Shown here: positions 29,553-39,812 of the stretch, piece by piece
Numbering within the stretch: position 1 is the first letter of the stretch
How the letters are laid out: each line of letters opens with the position of its first letter
Source of the DNA: Sphaerotilus hippei
GTDB lineage: Bacteria; Pseudomonadota; Gammaproteobacteria; Burkholderiales; Burkholderiaceae_C
Length of the DNA: 64,000 bases
Assembly: GCF_003201595.1 (NCBI RefSeq)
Contig: NZ_QJJS01000020.1
Span: 18,316-82,315 of the forward strand
Reading direction: 5' to 3'
Program-made: the position numbers and the translations under genes
The notes under the pieces: generated by a model
Database searches by the model: none
What the model was told of the DNA's origin: nothing
What the model saw: the letters and a program-made list of their open reading frames with translations, nothing else

Positions 29553-30456
29553 GGAACTTGCCGATCTCCACGTCTTCGAGCACCGCCAGGGCGTCCGGGG
29601 TCTGCACGGCCAGCGAGCAGTACAGGCTGACCAGGTAGGAGGCGATGGCGCTGCGGCTGATGCCCATGAAGCGCACGCTCAGGCCCGGGCTCTGCTCACC
29701 GGCCAGGCCGGGCTGGTACAGGCCGACCACGCCCTGGCGCTTGTCGCCCACGCGCAGCAGGATGATCTTGGTCTTGCCATCGGCCACCGGCACCTTGTCG
29801 CTCGGGATCAGCGGGATGCCGCGCCAGGTCAGGAACTGCGAGCCGAACAGGCTCACGGTCGGCGGCGGCACGCCGCGGCGCGTGCACTCGCGGCCGAAGG
29901 CGGCGATGGCCAGCGGGTGCGTCAGGAAGAAGGCCGGCTCCTTCCAGACCTTGGTCAGCAGCTCGTCCAGGTCGTCCGGGGTCGGCGCGCCGGTCAGCGG
30001 GTAGACGATCTGGTCCGGGTGCACGCTGGCCAGCAGGCCGTAGTCGGCGTTGTTGATCAGCTCGCTTTCCTGCTTCTCCTTGATCGTCTCGATCGTCAGG
30101 CGCAGCTGCTCCTTGATCTGGTCGTGCGGGCTGCTGTACAGATCGCTCACGCGGGTGTGCACGTCCAGCACGGTGGAGACCGCGTTCAGGAAGTACTCGC
30201 GCGGCGCGGCGTCGTAGTCGACGAAGGTCTGCGGCAGCTCGGACTCGTCGCGCTTGGCGCAGGCGACATGCACCGAGGCCGGGTTCTTCACCTGGTTGAG
30301 GCGATAGATGCCCGCCTCGACCGGCAGCCACTGCAGCAGGTGGGTCAGCCAGCGCGGGCTGATGGTCGACAGGACCGGCGTGGTCTTGGTGGCATTGGCC
30401 AGCTGCCGCGCGGCAGCATCGCCCAGCGCGAGCTGGGTGGGGACGGTATCCGCCAT
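29527..30456 (-). CDS. Family 2A encapsulin shell protein (SrpI-like)
   Basis: A 309-residue HK97-fold shell protein of the SrpI/EncA (family 2A) group, the usual length. Recognisable features are TPVLSTISPRWLTHLLQWLPVEAGIYRLNQV near the N-terminal arm (quoted in part as SPRWLTHLLQWLPVEAGIY), EKQESELINNADYGLL, and GISRSAIASYLVSLYCSLAV. Many copies are expected to assemble an icosahedral compartment around the adjacent desulfurase. No transmembrane or signal segment is seen, in spite of the old family name major membrane protein I. It is 134 bp downstream of the XRE gene, and that gap contains two palindromes. Confidence 0.94.
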   Translation of the reverse strand: MADTVPTQLALGDAAARQLANATKTTPVLSTISPRWLTHLLQWLPVEAGIYRLNQVKNPASVHVACAKRDESELPQTFVDYDAAPREYFLNAVSTVLDVHTRVSDLYSSPHDQIKEQLRLTIETIKEKQESELINNADYGLLASVHPDQIVYPLTGAPTPDDLDELLTKVWKEPAFFLTHPLAIAAFGRECTRRGVPPPTVSLFGSQFLTWRGIPLIPSDKVPVADGKTKIILLRVGDKRQGVVGLYQPGLAGEQSPGLSVRFMGISRSAIASYLVSLYCSLAVQTPDALAVLEDVEIGKFHDYPDTYK

Positions 30457-30520
30457 GGGGGAAGACTCCTGAGGGGAAGGTGGAGGAAAGAGAAGGGAAA
30501 GGGGCTTCTTCGAAAAACGA

Positions 30521-30548
30521 ATGAGCTCATGCGCTCAACGACTGAGCG
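30521..30548. promoter_or_regulatory. Twin palindromes upstream of the encapsulin gene
   Basis: A perfect 10-bp palindrome ATGAGCTCAT (30521-30530) is followed at once by CGCTCA-N5-TGAGCG (30532-30548). They lie about 65-90 bp before the encapsulin start and just after the XRE regulator gene. An operator for the XRE protein is inferred. Confidence 0.45.
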
Positions 30549-30590
30549 AGTGTCGGCAAGGCCGCCGGGCGCTTCAACCGGCTATCGCCA

Positions 30591-30848
30591 TCAAACGGCC
30601 ATGCCCCGGGACGGGACCGCCTGCTGCAGCATCTCGCAACGCACCAGCAGGCCGGGCAGGCTGACGTCCAGCGCCTGGGCCAGCTTGGCCACGGTCGCCA
30701 GCGAGGGCATCACGCAGCCCCGTTCGATCTCGCCCAGGTAGCTGCGGTTGAGATCGGCCCGCAGGGCCAGCTCCTCCTGGGACCAGCCCTGTGCATCACG
30801 CAGCTGGCGCACGGCCAGGCCGAAGCGGGCACTGAGCGCCTGGCTCAT
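30591..30848 (-). CDS. Small XRE-family transcriptional regulator
   Basis: An 85-residue protein that is almost entirely one HTH_3 (Cro/C1) domain at 12-67: LRDAQGWSQEELALRADLNRSYLGEIE (shown as WSQEELALRADL and RSYLGEIERG). The remaining tail is short, with one cysteine at 71. No effector domain is visible. Its ATG overlaps the serine acetyltransferase stop (ATGA), so it is translated with the cysteine-synthesis genes and sits directly before the shell gene. It probably controls the encapsulin promoter. Confidence 0.85.
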   Translation of the reverse strand: MSQALSARFGLAVRQLRDAQGWSQEELALRADLNRSYLGEIERGCVMPSLATVAKLAQALDVSLPGLLVRCEMLQQAVPSRGMAV

Positions 30849-31776
30849 GTCGGACCTCCGGTCGTCGACTCCTGCTGCGAGCGGGCCTGCGTGACCTGGC
30901 TGCCCGGCGGCACGCTGTGCGTGAGCCAGACGTTGCCGCCGATGCTCGAGCCCCGACCGATGGTGATGCGGCCCAGCACGGTGGCTCCGGCGTAGATGAC
31001 CACGTCGTCCTCGACGATCGGATGGCGCGGCTCGCCCTTGGTGAGCTGGCCTTCGCCATCGACGCTGAAGCGCTTGGCACCGAGCGTGATGCCCTGGTAG
31101 AGGCGCACCCGCTCGCCGATCACGGCCGTCTCGCCGATGACGATGCCGGTGCCATGGTCCATGAAGAAGCCCGCACCGATGCGTGCGCCCGGGTGGATGT
31201 CGATGCCGGTGGCCGCATGGGCCTGCTCGGCCACGATGCGCGCCAGCAGCGGCACGCCCAGCTCGTAGAGCTGGTGGGCGATGCGGTGGTGGATCATCGC
31301 CTCGATGCCCGGATAGCACAGCAGCACCTCGTCGACGCTGCGGGCGGCCGGGTCGCCCCGGAAGGCCGCCAGCACATCGCTGTCGAGCAGGCTGCGCAGC
31401 GCCGGCAGCGCGGCCGCGAAGTCGCGCACCAGACGCAGCGCCTGGCCGTCGAGGTCCTGCTCGGTCTGGGCGGTCTGGCGGGTGCGCGCGTCGTGGCGCA
31501 GCTCCAGCCGGACCTGGGCCAGCAGGGCCTGCAGCACGGTGTCGAGCGTGTGGCCGACGTAGTAGTCCTCGCTCTCCTGGCGCAGGTCGGGCGGGCCCAG
31601 ACGCATCGGGAACAGCGCCCCGCGCAGGCCCGACAGGATCTCGGCCAGGGCCTCGCGCGAGGGCAGCTCGCGCCCGCCCGGTTCGAGCGAACGCCCCTGC
31701 TGCTGGCGCCAGCGCTCGCGGGCAGCCCGCAGGTCGCTGACCACCTTCTCCAGGTCAAATCCGTTCGGGCGGCCGC

Positions 31777-31780
<4 letters not shown>
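30845..31780 (-). CDS. Serine O-acetyltransferase (SrpH/EpsC-type)
   Basis: A 311-residue protein: an N-terminal helical region (about 1-180) and a C-terminal left-handed hexapeptide beta-helix ([21 protein letters not shown], quoted as [18 protein letters not shown]; then [15 protein letters not shown] and [11 protein letters not shown]). It makes O-acetylserine from serine and acetyl-CoA. This long form is common beside family 2A encapsulins. Four-base overlaps link it to cysK and to the XRE gene. Confidence 0.9.
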
Positions 31781-32757
<977 letters not shown>

Positions 32758-32793
32758 GGCCTCTTTCCGATGGAATGCAGATGGGGGTGGGGA

Positions 32794-33261
32794 TCAGTCC
32801 TGGATCCAGGGCAGGTCGTGGAAACGCCAGCCATCGGCATGGCCCCGCTGCTGGCTCGCATCGATCTCGCCCTCGAAGCCTTCCAGCACGTTGAACACCT
32901 GCGTGAAGCCGGCCTTGGTGGCCGCCTCGGCGGCCAGCGCCGAGCGCTTGCCGCTGCGGCACAGCAGCAGGATCACACCGTCCTTGCCGACCTTGGCTTC
33001 CAGCTCGCGGGTGAACCTGGGGTTGCGGGTCAGGCTGGTGCCGGTCGCCCAGGGCACATGGACGCTGCCCGGCACATGGCCCACGAACTTGCGCTCCTCG
33101 GCACTGCGCACATCGACCAGCGTGGCCACGCCGGCATGGGCCAGTGCCCAGGCATCGGCCGGGGGCACGCCGCCGGCATGGGGCAGGCTGGCCTGGCTGG
33201 CGGCCTCGCGGGCCTGCTCCAGCAGGGTCGTTTCAATGGACGCGGTCAGCACGGCTGTCAT
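32794..33261 (-). CDS. Rhodanese-domain sulfurtransferase
   Basis: A 155-residue single-domain rhodanese. The active-site loop is CRSGKRS (Cys101); TLVDVRSAEERKFVGHVPGS is the domain entry (VDVRSAEERKFVGHVPGS). It can carry persulfide from the desulfurase or transfer sulfur to an acceptor. It is the first gene of the operon, has GAGGAA before its ATG, and lies 36 bp before cysK. Confidence 0.9.
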   Translation of the reverse strand: MTAVLTASIETTLLEQAREAASQASLPHAGGVPPADAWALAHAGVATLVDVRSAEERKFVGHVPGSVHVPWATGTSLTRNPRFTRELEAKVGKDGVILLLCRSGKRSALAAEAATKAGFTQVFNVLEGFEGEIDASQQRGHADGWRFHDLPWIQD

Positions 33262-33420
33262 CTCGATTCCTCATGCGGCGCCGGCGGGGGGGTCGGGCTC
33301 GGCGGCTGGTGGTTAAAGGCATCAAACAGCGTCGAGCGTAAGGACGCCCCATCCAGCGACGAACGAAGGATTGCGAGCTTCGTCATGCAGAAAACGAGCA
33401 AGCGCAGCCCGTCGACCCGA

Positions 33421-33445
33421 TGAATGCCTGCCGCATAAACATTCA
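33421..33445. repeat. Inverted repeat in rhodanese promoter region
   Basis: TGAATG-N13-CATTCA lies in the 282-bp divergent gap between the rhodanese operon and the hydrolase gene, about 160 bp upstream of the rhodanese start. It could be a regulator-binding dyad; nothing else recognisable was seen in this gap. Confidence 0.35.
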
Positions 33446-33543
33446 CGTTCGTCTTCGTTCACGGGCCGATCCGGGCGCACTAACGTCATGGCTCGTCACG
33501 TCTTGTGTTGATGTGTTCACACCCCACCACCCAGGAGCTGCCC

Positions 33544-34089
33544 ATGACCTCGCCACCTCGTGTGCTGATCGTGCCCGGACTGCACGACAGCGGGCCCGCG
33601 CACTGGCAGACCTGGCTGCAGGCACGGGTGGCCGGCGCGCTGCGGGTCGAGCAGCAGGACTGGCACACCCCGGACCTGGACCGCTGGAGCGCACGCCTCA
33701 CCGAGGTGCTGACGCAGCAGCCGCCCGGTCCGTGGATCGTGGTGGCACACAGCTTCGGCTGCCTCGCGCTCGCCCGGCACCTGCTGCTGCACCCCGACAG
33801 TCCGGTGCAGGCCGCGCTGCTGGCCGCACCGGCCGAACCGGACAAGTTCGGCGTCAGCGCCCTGCTGCCGCACGACAGGCTCGGCGTGCGAGCCACCCTG
33901 GTGCTGAGCGACACCGATCCCTGGATGAGCCCGGGCAGCGCACGGCGCTGGGCCGGCCGCTGGGGTGCCCGGGCCGTCGCGCTGGGCGACGTCGGGCACA
34001 TCAACAGCGACAGCGGCTTCGGGCCCTGGCCGCTCGCGGAGCAGTGGGTGGCCCGGCAGCAGGCGACGCCAGGGCTGCTGGCCGCCTGA
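33544..34089 (+). CDS. RBBP9/YdeN-family alpha/beta hydrolase
   Basis: A 181-residue serine hydrolase of the RBBP9/YdeN group. The N-terminal strand is [19 protein letters not shown], the nucleophile elbow AHSFG (Ser70), an acidic residue lies in DTDPWM and the histidine in [12 protein letters not shown]. The ATG has AGGAG upstream. The substrate is unknown. It stands between the rhodanese operon and the sulfate-binding gene, which hints at co-regulation only. Confidence 0.87.
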   Translation: MTSPPRVLIVPGLHDSGPAHWQTWLQARVAGALRVEQQDWHTPDLDRWSARLTEVLTQQPPGPWIVVAHSFGCLALARHLLLHPDSPVQAALLAAPAEPDKFGVSALLPHDRLGVRATLVLSDTDPWMSPGSARRWAGRWGARAVALGDVGHINSDSGFGPWPLAEQWVARQQATPGLLAA

Positions 34090-34166
34090 GTCCTCGCCCC
34101 GCCGCGGCATCCGGTGCACGGGCCGGAGGCCCTGCTTCATTCAATAATCAGATAAGCAGCGAAGTT

Positions 34167-34186
34167 TTCATTCGTTCTTCAATGAA
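34167..34186. promoter_or_regulatory. Inverted repeat upstream of the sulfate-binding gene
   Basis: TTCATT-N8-AATGAA is in an AT-richer stretch about 55-70 bp before the start. The TCATTCGTT part also occurs, in the opposite orientation, before the encapsulin gene. A sulfur-responsive regulator site is possible but unproven. Confidence 0.35.
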
Positions 34187-34238
34187 GTCGACTTTCCTAC
34201 GATGCGAGACATCCCCTCCCCGCTCGAAGGAATCCCTC

Positions 34239-35249
34239 ATGTCCCGTCGTCTCGCCCTCCGCACCGTCCTGGCCGCCGCGGCACTGTCGCTGTCCGCCGG
34301 TGCGGCCCTGGCCAAGGATTTCACGCTGCTCAACGTGTCCTACGATCCGACACGTGAGCTTTATCAGGATTTCAACAAGGCGTTCGCCGCCCAGTACAAG
34401 GGCAAGACCGGCGACACCGTGTCGGTGAAGGTCTCGCACGGCGGCTCGGGCAAGCAGGGCCGCTCCGTCATCGACGGGCTGGAAGCCGACGTGGTCACGC
34501 TGGCCCTGGCCTACGACATCGACGAGATCAGCGACAAGGCCCGGCTGCTGCCGCCCGACTGGCAGAAGCGCCTGCCGCACAACAGCTCGCCCTACACCTC
34601 GACCATCGTCTTCCTGGTGCGCAAGGGCAATCCCAAGGCGGTCAAGGACTGGGACGACCTGACCCGCCCGGGCGTGGCCGTGGTCACGCCCAACCCCAAG
34701 ACCTCGGGCGGCGCCCGCTGGAACTACCTGGCCGCCTGGGGCTATGCCAAGAAGAAGTTCGGCTCGGACGCCAAGGCCCAGGAGTTCGTGCAGAAGATCT
34801 TCGCCAACGTGCCGGTGCTCGACACCGGCGCCCGCGGCTCGACGGTGACCTTCGTCGAACGCGGCATCGGCGACGTGCTGCTGGCCTGGGAGAACGAGGC
34901 GCTGCTGGCCATCAAGGAACTGGGGCCCGACAAGTTCGACATCGTCGCCCCGTCGCTGTCCATCCTGGCCGAGCCGCCGGTGGCCCTGGTCGACAAGGTG
35001 GTCGACAAACGTGGCACCCGTGCGGTCGCGCAGGCCTACCTGGACTACCTCTACTCCCCGGAAGGACAGGACATCGCCGGCCAGAACTACTACCGGCCGA
35101 TCGATGCGAAGGCCGCCGCAAAGTACGCCCGGCAGTTCCCCAAGCTGGAGCTGTTCCGGCTGGATGACGTCTTCGGCAGCTGGCGCGAGGCCCAGAAGGT
35201 GCACTTCAGCGATGGCGGCAGCTTCGACAAGGTCGTGACGCGCCGCTGA
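34239..35249 (+). CDS. Periplasmic sulfate/thiosulfate-binding protein
   Basis: A 336-residue ABC solute-binding protein of the Sbp/CysP family. Signal peptide cleaves near ALA-KD (24-26). Diagnostic motifs are [40 protein letters not shown] and [21 protein letters not shown] (in parts). GAAGGA precedes the ATG. No cysT, cysW or cysA is adjacent, so the permease is encoded elsewhere. Confidence 0.93.
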   Translation: MSRRLALRTVLAAAALSLSAGAALAKDFTLLNVSYDPTRELYQDFNKAFAAQYKGKTGDTVSVKVSHGGSGKQGRSVIDGLEADVVTLALAYDIDEISDKARLLPPDWQKRLPHNSSPYTSTIVFLVRKGNPKAVKDWDDLTRPGVAVVTPNPKTSGGARWNYLAAWGYAKKKFGSDAKAQEFVQKIFANVPVLDTGARGSTVTFVERGIGDVLLAWENEALLAIKELGPDKFDIVAPSLSILAEPPVALVDKVVDKRGTRAVAQAYLDYLYSPEGQDIAGQNYYRPIDAKAAAKYARQFPKLELFRLDDVFGSWREAQKVHFSDGGSFDKVVTRR

Positions 35250-35295
35250 ACGCGGCTCGCCGACGGGCCGCGGCCGTGCGGCCAGGCCTCCTGCC

Positions 35296-35331
35296 CGAGA
35301 GGGGCCTGCACGTTCGTGCAGGCCCCTCTCG
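35296..35331. terminator. Strong terminator hairpin after the sulfate-binding gene
   Basis: A perfect stem of 16 bp (CGAGAGGGGCCTGCAC and its complement) with a GTTC loop lies 46 bp after the stop. Only a weak T-rich tail follows. Confidence 0.75.
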
Positions 35332-35434
35332 TCCTTGCTCGTCCGGCGAGGACCATCATGACGGAAGCTTCCTTGTCCGGCGCGGTCCCGCCGCCTATCC
35401 TGAAACCCACTCAACGGCAGCAGGCGATGCAGCG

Positions 35435-35590
35435 ATGGAACCCTTGTCCGACGATCTGATCCTGTGGCTGGGCATCGTGGTCTTCGTCGCGCTGCTGCTG
35501 TTCCCCAGGTGGCACGACCGGGAGGCCGGGACGGGCGAGGCGCCGCCTCGGGATCAAGCCGACCGGGATGTGCAGCCCCCGTTCCACTGA
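35435..35590 (+). CDS. Small single-pass membrane protein, unknown
   Basis: A 51-residue reading frame: acidic start MEPLSDD, one hydrophobic helix (LILWLGIVVFVALLLF, 8-23), then a charged Asp/Arg/Pro-rich tail. It is 24 bp before the amidotransferase gene. No family is recognised and no strong Shine-Dalgarno is seen. Confidence 0.5.
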   Translation: MEPLSDDLILWLGIVVFVALLLFPRWHDREAGTGEAPPRDQADRDVQPPFH

Positions 35591-35614
35591 TGCCGTCGAC
35601 CACGTCCCCCGAAC

Positions 35615-36439
35615 ATGTGCCAACTCTTCGCGATGAACAGCAGCCGCCCCGTGACGGTGAACGCCGCCCTGGGGGCCTTCACGGACCGGGGTGGCCGGAC
35701 CGGGGATCACGTCGACGGCTGGGGCATCGCCTTCCACGAAGGCCGGCGCAGCCGGGTCTTCCTGGATGACCGCCGCGCCTGCGACTCGGCGCTGGCGGCT
35801 TTCCTGGGCCTCTACCCGATCCAGGCCACCACCGTCATCGCCCATGTGCGCAAGGCCACGCACGGACAGCCGGACCTGGTGAACTGCCACCCCTTCCAGC
35901 GCGAGTGGCGCGGCCGGCTCTGGTCCTTCAGCCACAACGGCAAGCTCGTCGACTACCAGCCGGTGCTGTCGGGCGACTACCTGCCCGTGGGCGAGACGGA
36001 CAGCGAGAGGGCCTTCTGCTGGCTGATGGAGCAGCTGCGGCAGCGCCTGCCCGGCCGCGGCTCGCCCCGCTGGCAGGAGGTGGCACCGGTGCTGGCCGAA
36101 CTGGCCACCGCCATCGGCCAGCACGGCGAGTTCAACTTCACCCTCACCGATGGCGAGGCGCTCTACGCGCTGGGGGCCACCCGCCTGGCCTGGACGCAGC
36201 AGCCCGCGCCGCTGCACGTGCTGCCACGATCCGGCGAGGGCGACCGGCCCGGACCGGGACGCCCGCCGCGGGGTCCGCAGCGGATCGTGCAGGTCGCCAC
36301 CGAGCCGCTGTCCCACGGCGACCGCTGGCAGGTCTTCACCCCCGGCGAGCTGAAGGTGTTCACCCGGGGAGAGGCGATCTGGTCACGGCAGCTGGACCTG
36401 CCGCGGCCGCAGCCCCATCCGGCCGCGCTCGCGGCCTGA
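35615..36439 (+). CDS. Class II glutamine amidotransferase (YafJ-like)
   Basis: A 274-residue Ntn-type glutaminase domain protein. The catalytic residue is Cys2 (MCQLFAMN). Conserved segments are GDHVDGWGIAFHEG, AHVRKATHG, NCHPFQREW and FSHNGKL. It resembles stand-alone YafJ/EgtC-type amidotransferases of unknown acceptor. Residues 205-225 are a Pro/Gly/Arg-rich insertion. Pairing with the small membrane gene upstream is only positional. Confidence 0.88.
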   Translation: MCQLFAMNSSRPVTVNAALGAFTDRGGRTGDHVDGWGIAFHEGRRSRVFLDDRRACDSALAAFLGLYPIQATTVIAHVRKATHGQPDLVNCHPFQREWRGRLWSFSHNGKLVDYQPVLSGDYLPVGETDSERAFCWLMEQLRQRLPGRGSPRWQEVAPVLAELATAIGQHGEFNFTLTDGEALYALGATRLAWTQQPAPLHVLPRSGEGDRPGPGRPPRGPQRIVQVATEPLSHGDRWQVFTPGELKVFTRGEAIWSRQLDLPRPQPHPAALAA

Positions 36440-36672
36440 GCGCCGCCGCCGCCCGCCCGCCCGCCCGCCCGCCAGTGCGGGCCGGGACACGGCCCGGCCC
36501 GTCGACCGGAGGCTGCGGCGCGTCGACACACGGATGTCACGATCGATCCGACGGGATGCAAGGGTTTTCAGGCAGGCGCCGGAGAGTGGGCCTAGACTGA
36601 AGGGGCGGATTCATCACCAGGATCACGCAGATAGTCTGCGGGTATGGCGATGGCTCCGGCATCCGGACCCAC

Positions 36673-38340
36673 ATGCTCCATCTCCTCAATCTCCTGGCTG
36701 CGATCGCCCTGCTGGTGTGGGGCACGCAGATCGTGCGCACCGGCGTGCTGCGGGTCTTCGGTGAAAGCCTGCGCAGCCTGCTGTCGACCAGCATGGGCCG
36801 CTGGCCCGGCGCGATGCTCGCCGGCATGGGCGTGACCTGCCTGGTGCAGTCGAGCACGGCCACCTCGCTGATCGTCGCCTCCTTCGTCGGCAAGGGCCTG
36901 GTGAGCACCGCCTCGGCGCTGGTGGTGATGCTGGGAGCCGACATCGGCACCAGCCTGATGGCGGTGGTCTACTCCTTCGACCTGTCGTGGCTGTCGCCGC
37001 TGCTGATCTTCCTGGGCGTGATCGCCCATGTGTCGGGCGACAAGTCGACCAGCGGACGCGTTGGCCAGGTGGGCATCGGGCTGGGGCTGATCACGCTGGC
37101 CCTGCAGCTCATCGTCGCCAGCACCCGCCCGCTGGTGGAGTCGCCGGTGGTGCACACGCTGCTGGTGTCCATCCCCAACGAGATCCTGGCCGAGCTGTTC
37201 GTCGGCGCGCTGCTGGCGGTGCTGTCCTATTCGAGCCTGGCGGTGGTGCTGCTGACGGCCACGCTGGCTGCCGAGGGCATGGTGCCGCTGCCCGTCGCGC
37301 TGGGCCTGGTGCTGGGCGCCAACCTGGGTCGGGCGCTGGCCTCGGTGCTGTCGACGCTGCGCTCGGACGTGGCCACCCGTCGCCTGCCGATGGGCAATCT
37401 GGTGTTCAAGCTGCTGGCCTGCCTGCTGATCGCCCCGTGGCTGCCGCAGGTGCACACGCTGCTGCGGGAGCTGCTGCCGACGGCGCAGCAGCAGGTCGTG
37501 CTGTTCAACCTGGCCTTCAACGTCGCGCAGGCGCTGCTGTTCGTCGGTTTTGCCGGCCTGCTGGCCCGCTCGCTGGAGCGCTGGATGCCCACGCCCGACC
37601 AGCCCGACGACCGGACTCCGCGCCACCTCGACAAGCTTGCGCTGGACACGCCCTCGCTCGCGCTGAGCTGCGCCGCGCGCGAGGCGCTGCGCCAGGCCGA
37701 TGCGGTGGAGACCATGCTGCGCGGCATCCTGCCGGTGATCCGCCACAACGACCTGGAACGGGCCGAACAGCTGCGCCGCATGGACGACGTGGTCGACAGC
37801 CTCTACACCGCCATCAAGCTCTACCTGACGCAGATCTCGCGCAACGCGCTGTCCGAGCGCGAGAGCCGCCGCTGGACCGAGATCGTCTCGTTCACGATCA
37901 ACATGGAGCAGATCGGCGACATCATCGAGCGGGTGCTGCAGGACATCGAGGACAAGAAGATCCGCAAGAACCGGCGGTTCTCCGACGCGGGCATGGCCGA
38001 GATCTGCCACCTGCATGAGCGGCTGACCGCCAACCTGCGCCTGGGCATGAGCGTCTTCCTCGATGGCCACATGCGCGATGCGCAGCGGCTGCTCGAGGAG
38101 AAGGCGCGCTTTCGCGAGCTCGAGCACGAGTACGCCGCCAGCCACCTGGCGCGGCTGCAGGACAACACCGCGCAGAGCATCGAGACCAGTTCGCTGCACC
38201 TGGACCTGATCAGCGACCTCAAGCGCATCAACTCGCACATCTGCTCGATCGCCTACCCGATCCTGGAGGCCGCCGGCGCCCTGACGCCGACCCGGCTGCG
38301 GGCCTCGCGCCTGGCGCCGCTGGACGAGGAGCCGCACTGA
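36673..38340 (+). CDS. Na/phosphate cotransporter family protein with PhoU-like domain
   Basis: A 555-residue protein: eight or so membrane helices (1-320) followed by a cytoplasmic PhoU-like helical domain (about 335-540). The first cotransporter repeat has QSSTATS at 59-65. The second repeat shows SYSSLAVVL instead of a canonical QSSSA, a possible functional divergence. NptA-type proteins move phosphate with sodium or act in phosphate homeostasis. It converges on the rep gene 27 bp away. The 233-bp gap before it contains only a short CCCG microsatellite (about 36451-36473) and no recognised gene. Confidence 0.88.
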   Translation: MLHLLNLLAAIALLVWGTQIVRTGVLRVFGESLRSLLSTSMGRWPGAMLAGMGVTCLVQSSTATSLIVASFVGKGLVSTASALVVMLGADIGTSLMAVVYSFDLSWLSPLLIFLGVIAHVSGDKSTSGRVGQVGIGLGLITLALQLIVASTRPLVESPVVHTLLVSIPNEILAELFVGALLAVLSYSSLAVVLLTATLAAEGMVPLPVALGLVLGANLGRALASVLSTLRSDVATRRLPMGNLVFKLLACLLIAPWLPQVHTLLRELLPTAQQQVVLFNLAFNVAQALLFVGFAGLLARSLERWMPTPDQPDDRTPRHLDKLALDTPSLALSCAAREALRQADAVETMLRGILPVIRHNDLERAEQLRRMDDVVDSLYTAIKLYLTQISRNALSERESRRWTEIVSFTINMEQIGDIIERVLQDIEDKKIRKNRRFSDAGMAEICHLHERLTANLRLGMSVFLDGHMRDAQRLLEEKARFRELEHEYAASHLARLQDNTAQSIETSSLHLDLISDLKRINSHICSIAYPILEAAGALTPTRLRASRLAPLDEEPH

Positions 38341-38367
38341 CGCCCGGCGCGGGGCGGCGGGCGGCGC

Positions 38368-39780
38368 TCAGCCGTCGCCCAGCTCCGCCGCGATCTCCAG
38401 CAGCTGCTGCGGGGTCGGCTTGTCCCAGCGCTCGCCATGGGCGCCACGCGCATACCAGCGCACCATCTCCGGCCGCACCATCGGGTGGTGCCAGCCGCTG
38501 ACCTGCAGGCGGCGGCGGATCGACGGATGCGCATTGCGTGCATCCATGTCGGCCAGCAGATCCGCCGACAGGCGGGCCTGGGCCTCGGCCGACATCGCCA
38601 GGATCTCCTCGGTGATCGCCGCGCGGCGGCGCTGCATCCACTCTTCGGTCCACTTGGCCTGCCGCTTGGCCGGCACGAGACGCAGGTCCTGCACGGCGTC
38701 CTGTTCCGCGGTGGCCTGCTCGGCCACCTGCTTGGCCTGCTGGGCCACCTCGCCCGGCATCAGCGAGCGCAGATAGCGGTAACGATCCCGCAAAGGCTCC
38801 GGATAGGCGGTGGCCACGCGCCGGGCCAGCGCGGCCAGGCCGGACTGCACGGCCGCCGCGCCGAACTCGCCGATCAGGTCCTCGGCCTTGTCCTCGTCGA
38901 TGCCCTGCTCGCGGGCCCTGGCCACCAGCGTCAGGTCGACCGGCTCGGGCGGTGTGGCCAGCGGCAGCGAGGCCTGCTTCTTGGGCCGGATCAGGAACTG
39001 GATCTCGTCGACGAAACGCCCGCTCTTGTGCTCGACCAGCTCGACCTCCAGGTCGGTGATGGCCGACACCTCGGCGATCGCCGGCTTGAGCGTGTCGCGC
39101 TTGAAGATCCGATATTCGAGCCGTGCGGTCCGCTCGGTCTCGGGCTGGCCGGTCAGCACCGGACGCCACCAGCGCCAGGCCTGTCGCGCCGTGCGCCCGA
39201 TGTCCTTGTAGCGCGCGCAGATCTCGTAGAGCGCGATGCCGGCGTGCGAGCGCAGCTGGCTGATGATCTCCAGCTTCAGCCGCGCGAAGACCGTGGGCTG
39301 CAGCAGCTCCTGCTTCAGGTTGACCGCGTAGGACCATTCGATCCAGACCTGGCCACGCTCCTTGGTGAGCTTGGCATGCGACAGCAGGCCGCTGACGTTC
39401 CAGGCCGTGCCCTCGCCGGTGGTCGGCGACTGCCACTCCACCGTGGTCGACACCATGGCCCGCAGGTGCTTCTTGATCAGCGCATGGTCGTTGGAGTCGA
39501 AGTCGACGCCCTTGACGATGCGCTCCAGCGGCGCCCGGTAGACCTCGCTCTCGAGGCCCTGCATCTGGGCCTCGAACAGCAGCACGTTGTAGCTCTTGCG
39601 GCCCAGCGAGGTGATGCGCGCGGACTTGGGCACGATCGCCAGCGTGTTGACCGGCTTGCGGATCGTGGGCGAGACCGCCGGGCTGGCCGCAACGGCCCGG
39701 CGCGAGCGGGCACGGGCCGGGCGCTCGGACTCCTGGACCAGCGCGACCGGCGCTGAGGTGGGCTCGTCAAGATCGGACAT
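38368..39780 (-). CDS. repB: Rep_3-type replication initiator protein
   Basis: A 470-residue initiator. The N-terminal two-thirds match the Rep_3/RepB winged-helix initiator pattern: NVLLFEAQ, HLRAMVSTTVEWQS, GLLSHAKLTKERGQVWIEWSYA (in parts) and LRSHAGIALYEICARY. The C-terminal part (about 330-470) is a helical extension ending in VSGWHHPMVRPEMVRWYARG, a form seen in initiators of large Burkholderiales secondary replicons. It is transcribed away from the iteron-like region and from parA, a standard rep-ori-par layout. The ATG at 39780 is preferred to an upstream alternative. Confidence 0.88.
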   Translation of the reverse strand: MSDLDEPTSAPVALVQESERPARARSRRAVAASPAVSPTIRKPVNTLAIVPKSARITSLGRKSYNVLLFEAQMQGLESEVYRAPLERIVKGVDFDSNDHALIKKHLRAMVSTTVEWQSPTTGEGTAWNVSGLLSHAKLTKERGQVWIEWSYAVNLKQELLQPTVFARLKLEIISQLRSHAGIALYEICARYKDIGRTARQAWRWWRPVLTGQPETERTARLEYRIFKRDTLKPAIAEVSAITDLEVELVEHKSGRFVDEIQFLIRPKKQASLPLATPPEPVDLTLVARAREQGIDEDKAEDLIGEFGAAAVQSGLAALARRVATAYPEPLRDRYRYLRSLMPGEVAQQAKQVAEQATAEQDAVQDLRLVPAKRQAKWTEEWMQRRRAAITEEILAMSAEAQARLSADLLADMDARNAHPSIRRRLQVSGWHHPMVRPEMVRWYARGAHGERWDKPTPQQLLEIAAELGDG

Positions 39781-39812
39781 GCGGCAACTGTAGCGCACAG
39801 GTGAAGCATCGA

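Noticed and set aside
36451..36473. CCCG microsatellite
   Set aside because: Short, GC-biased slippage run; no sign of function.
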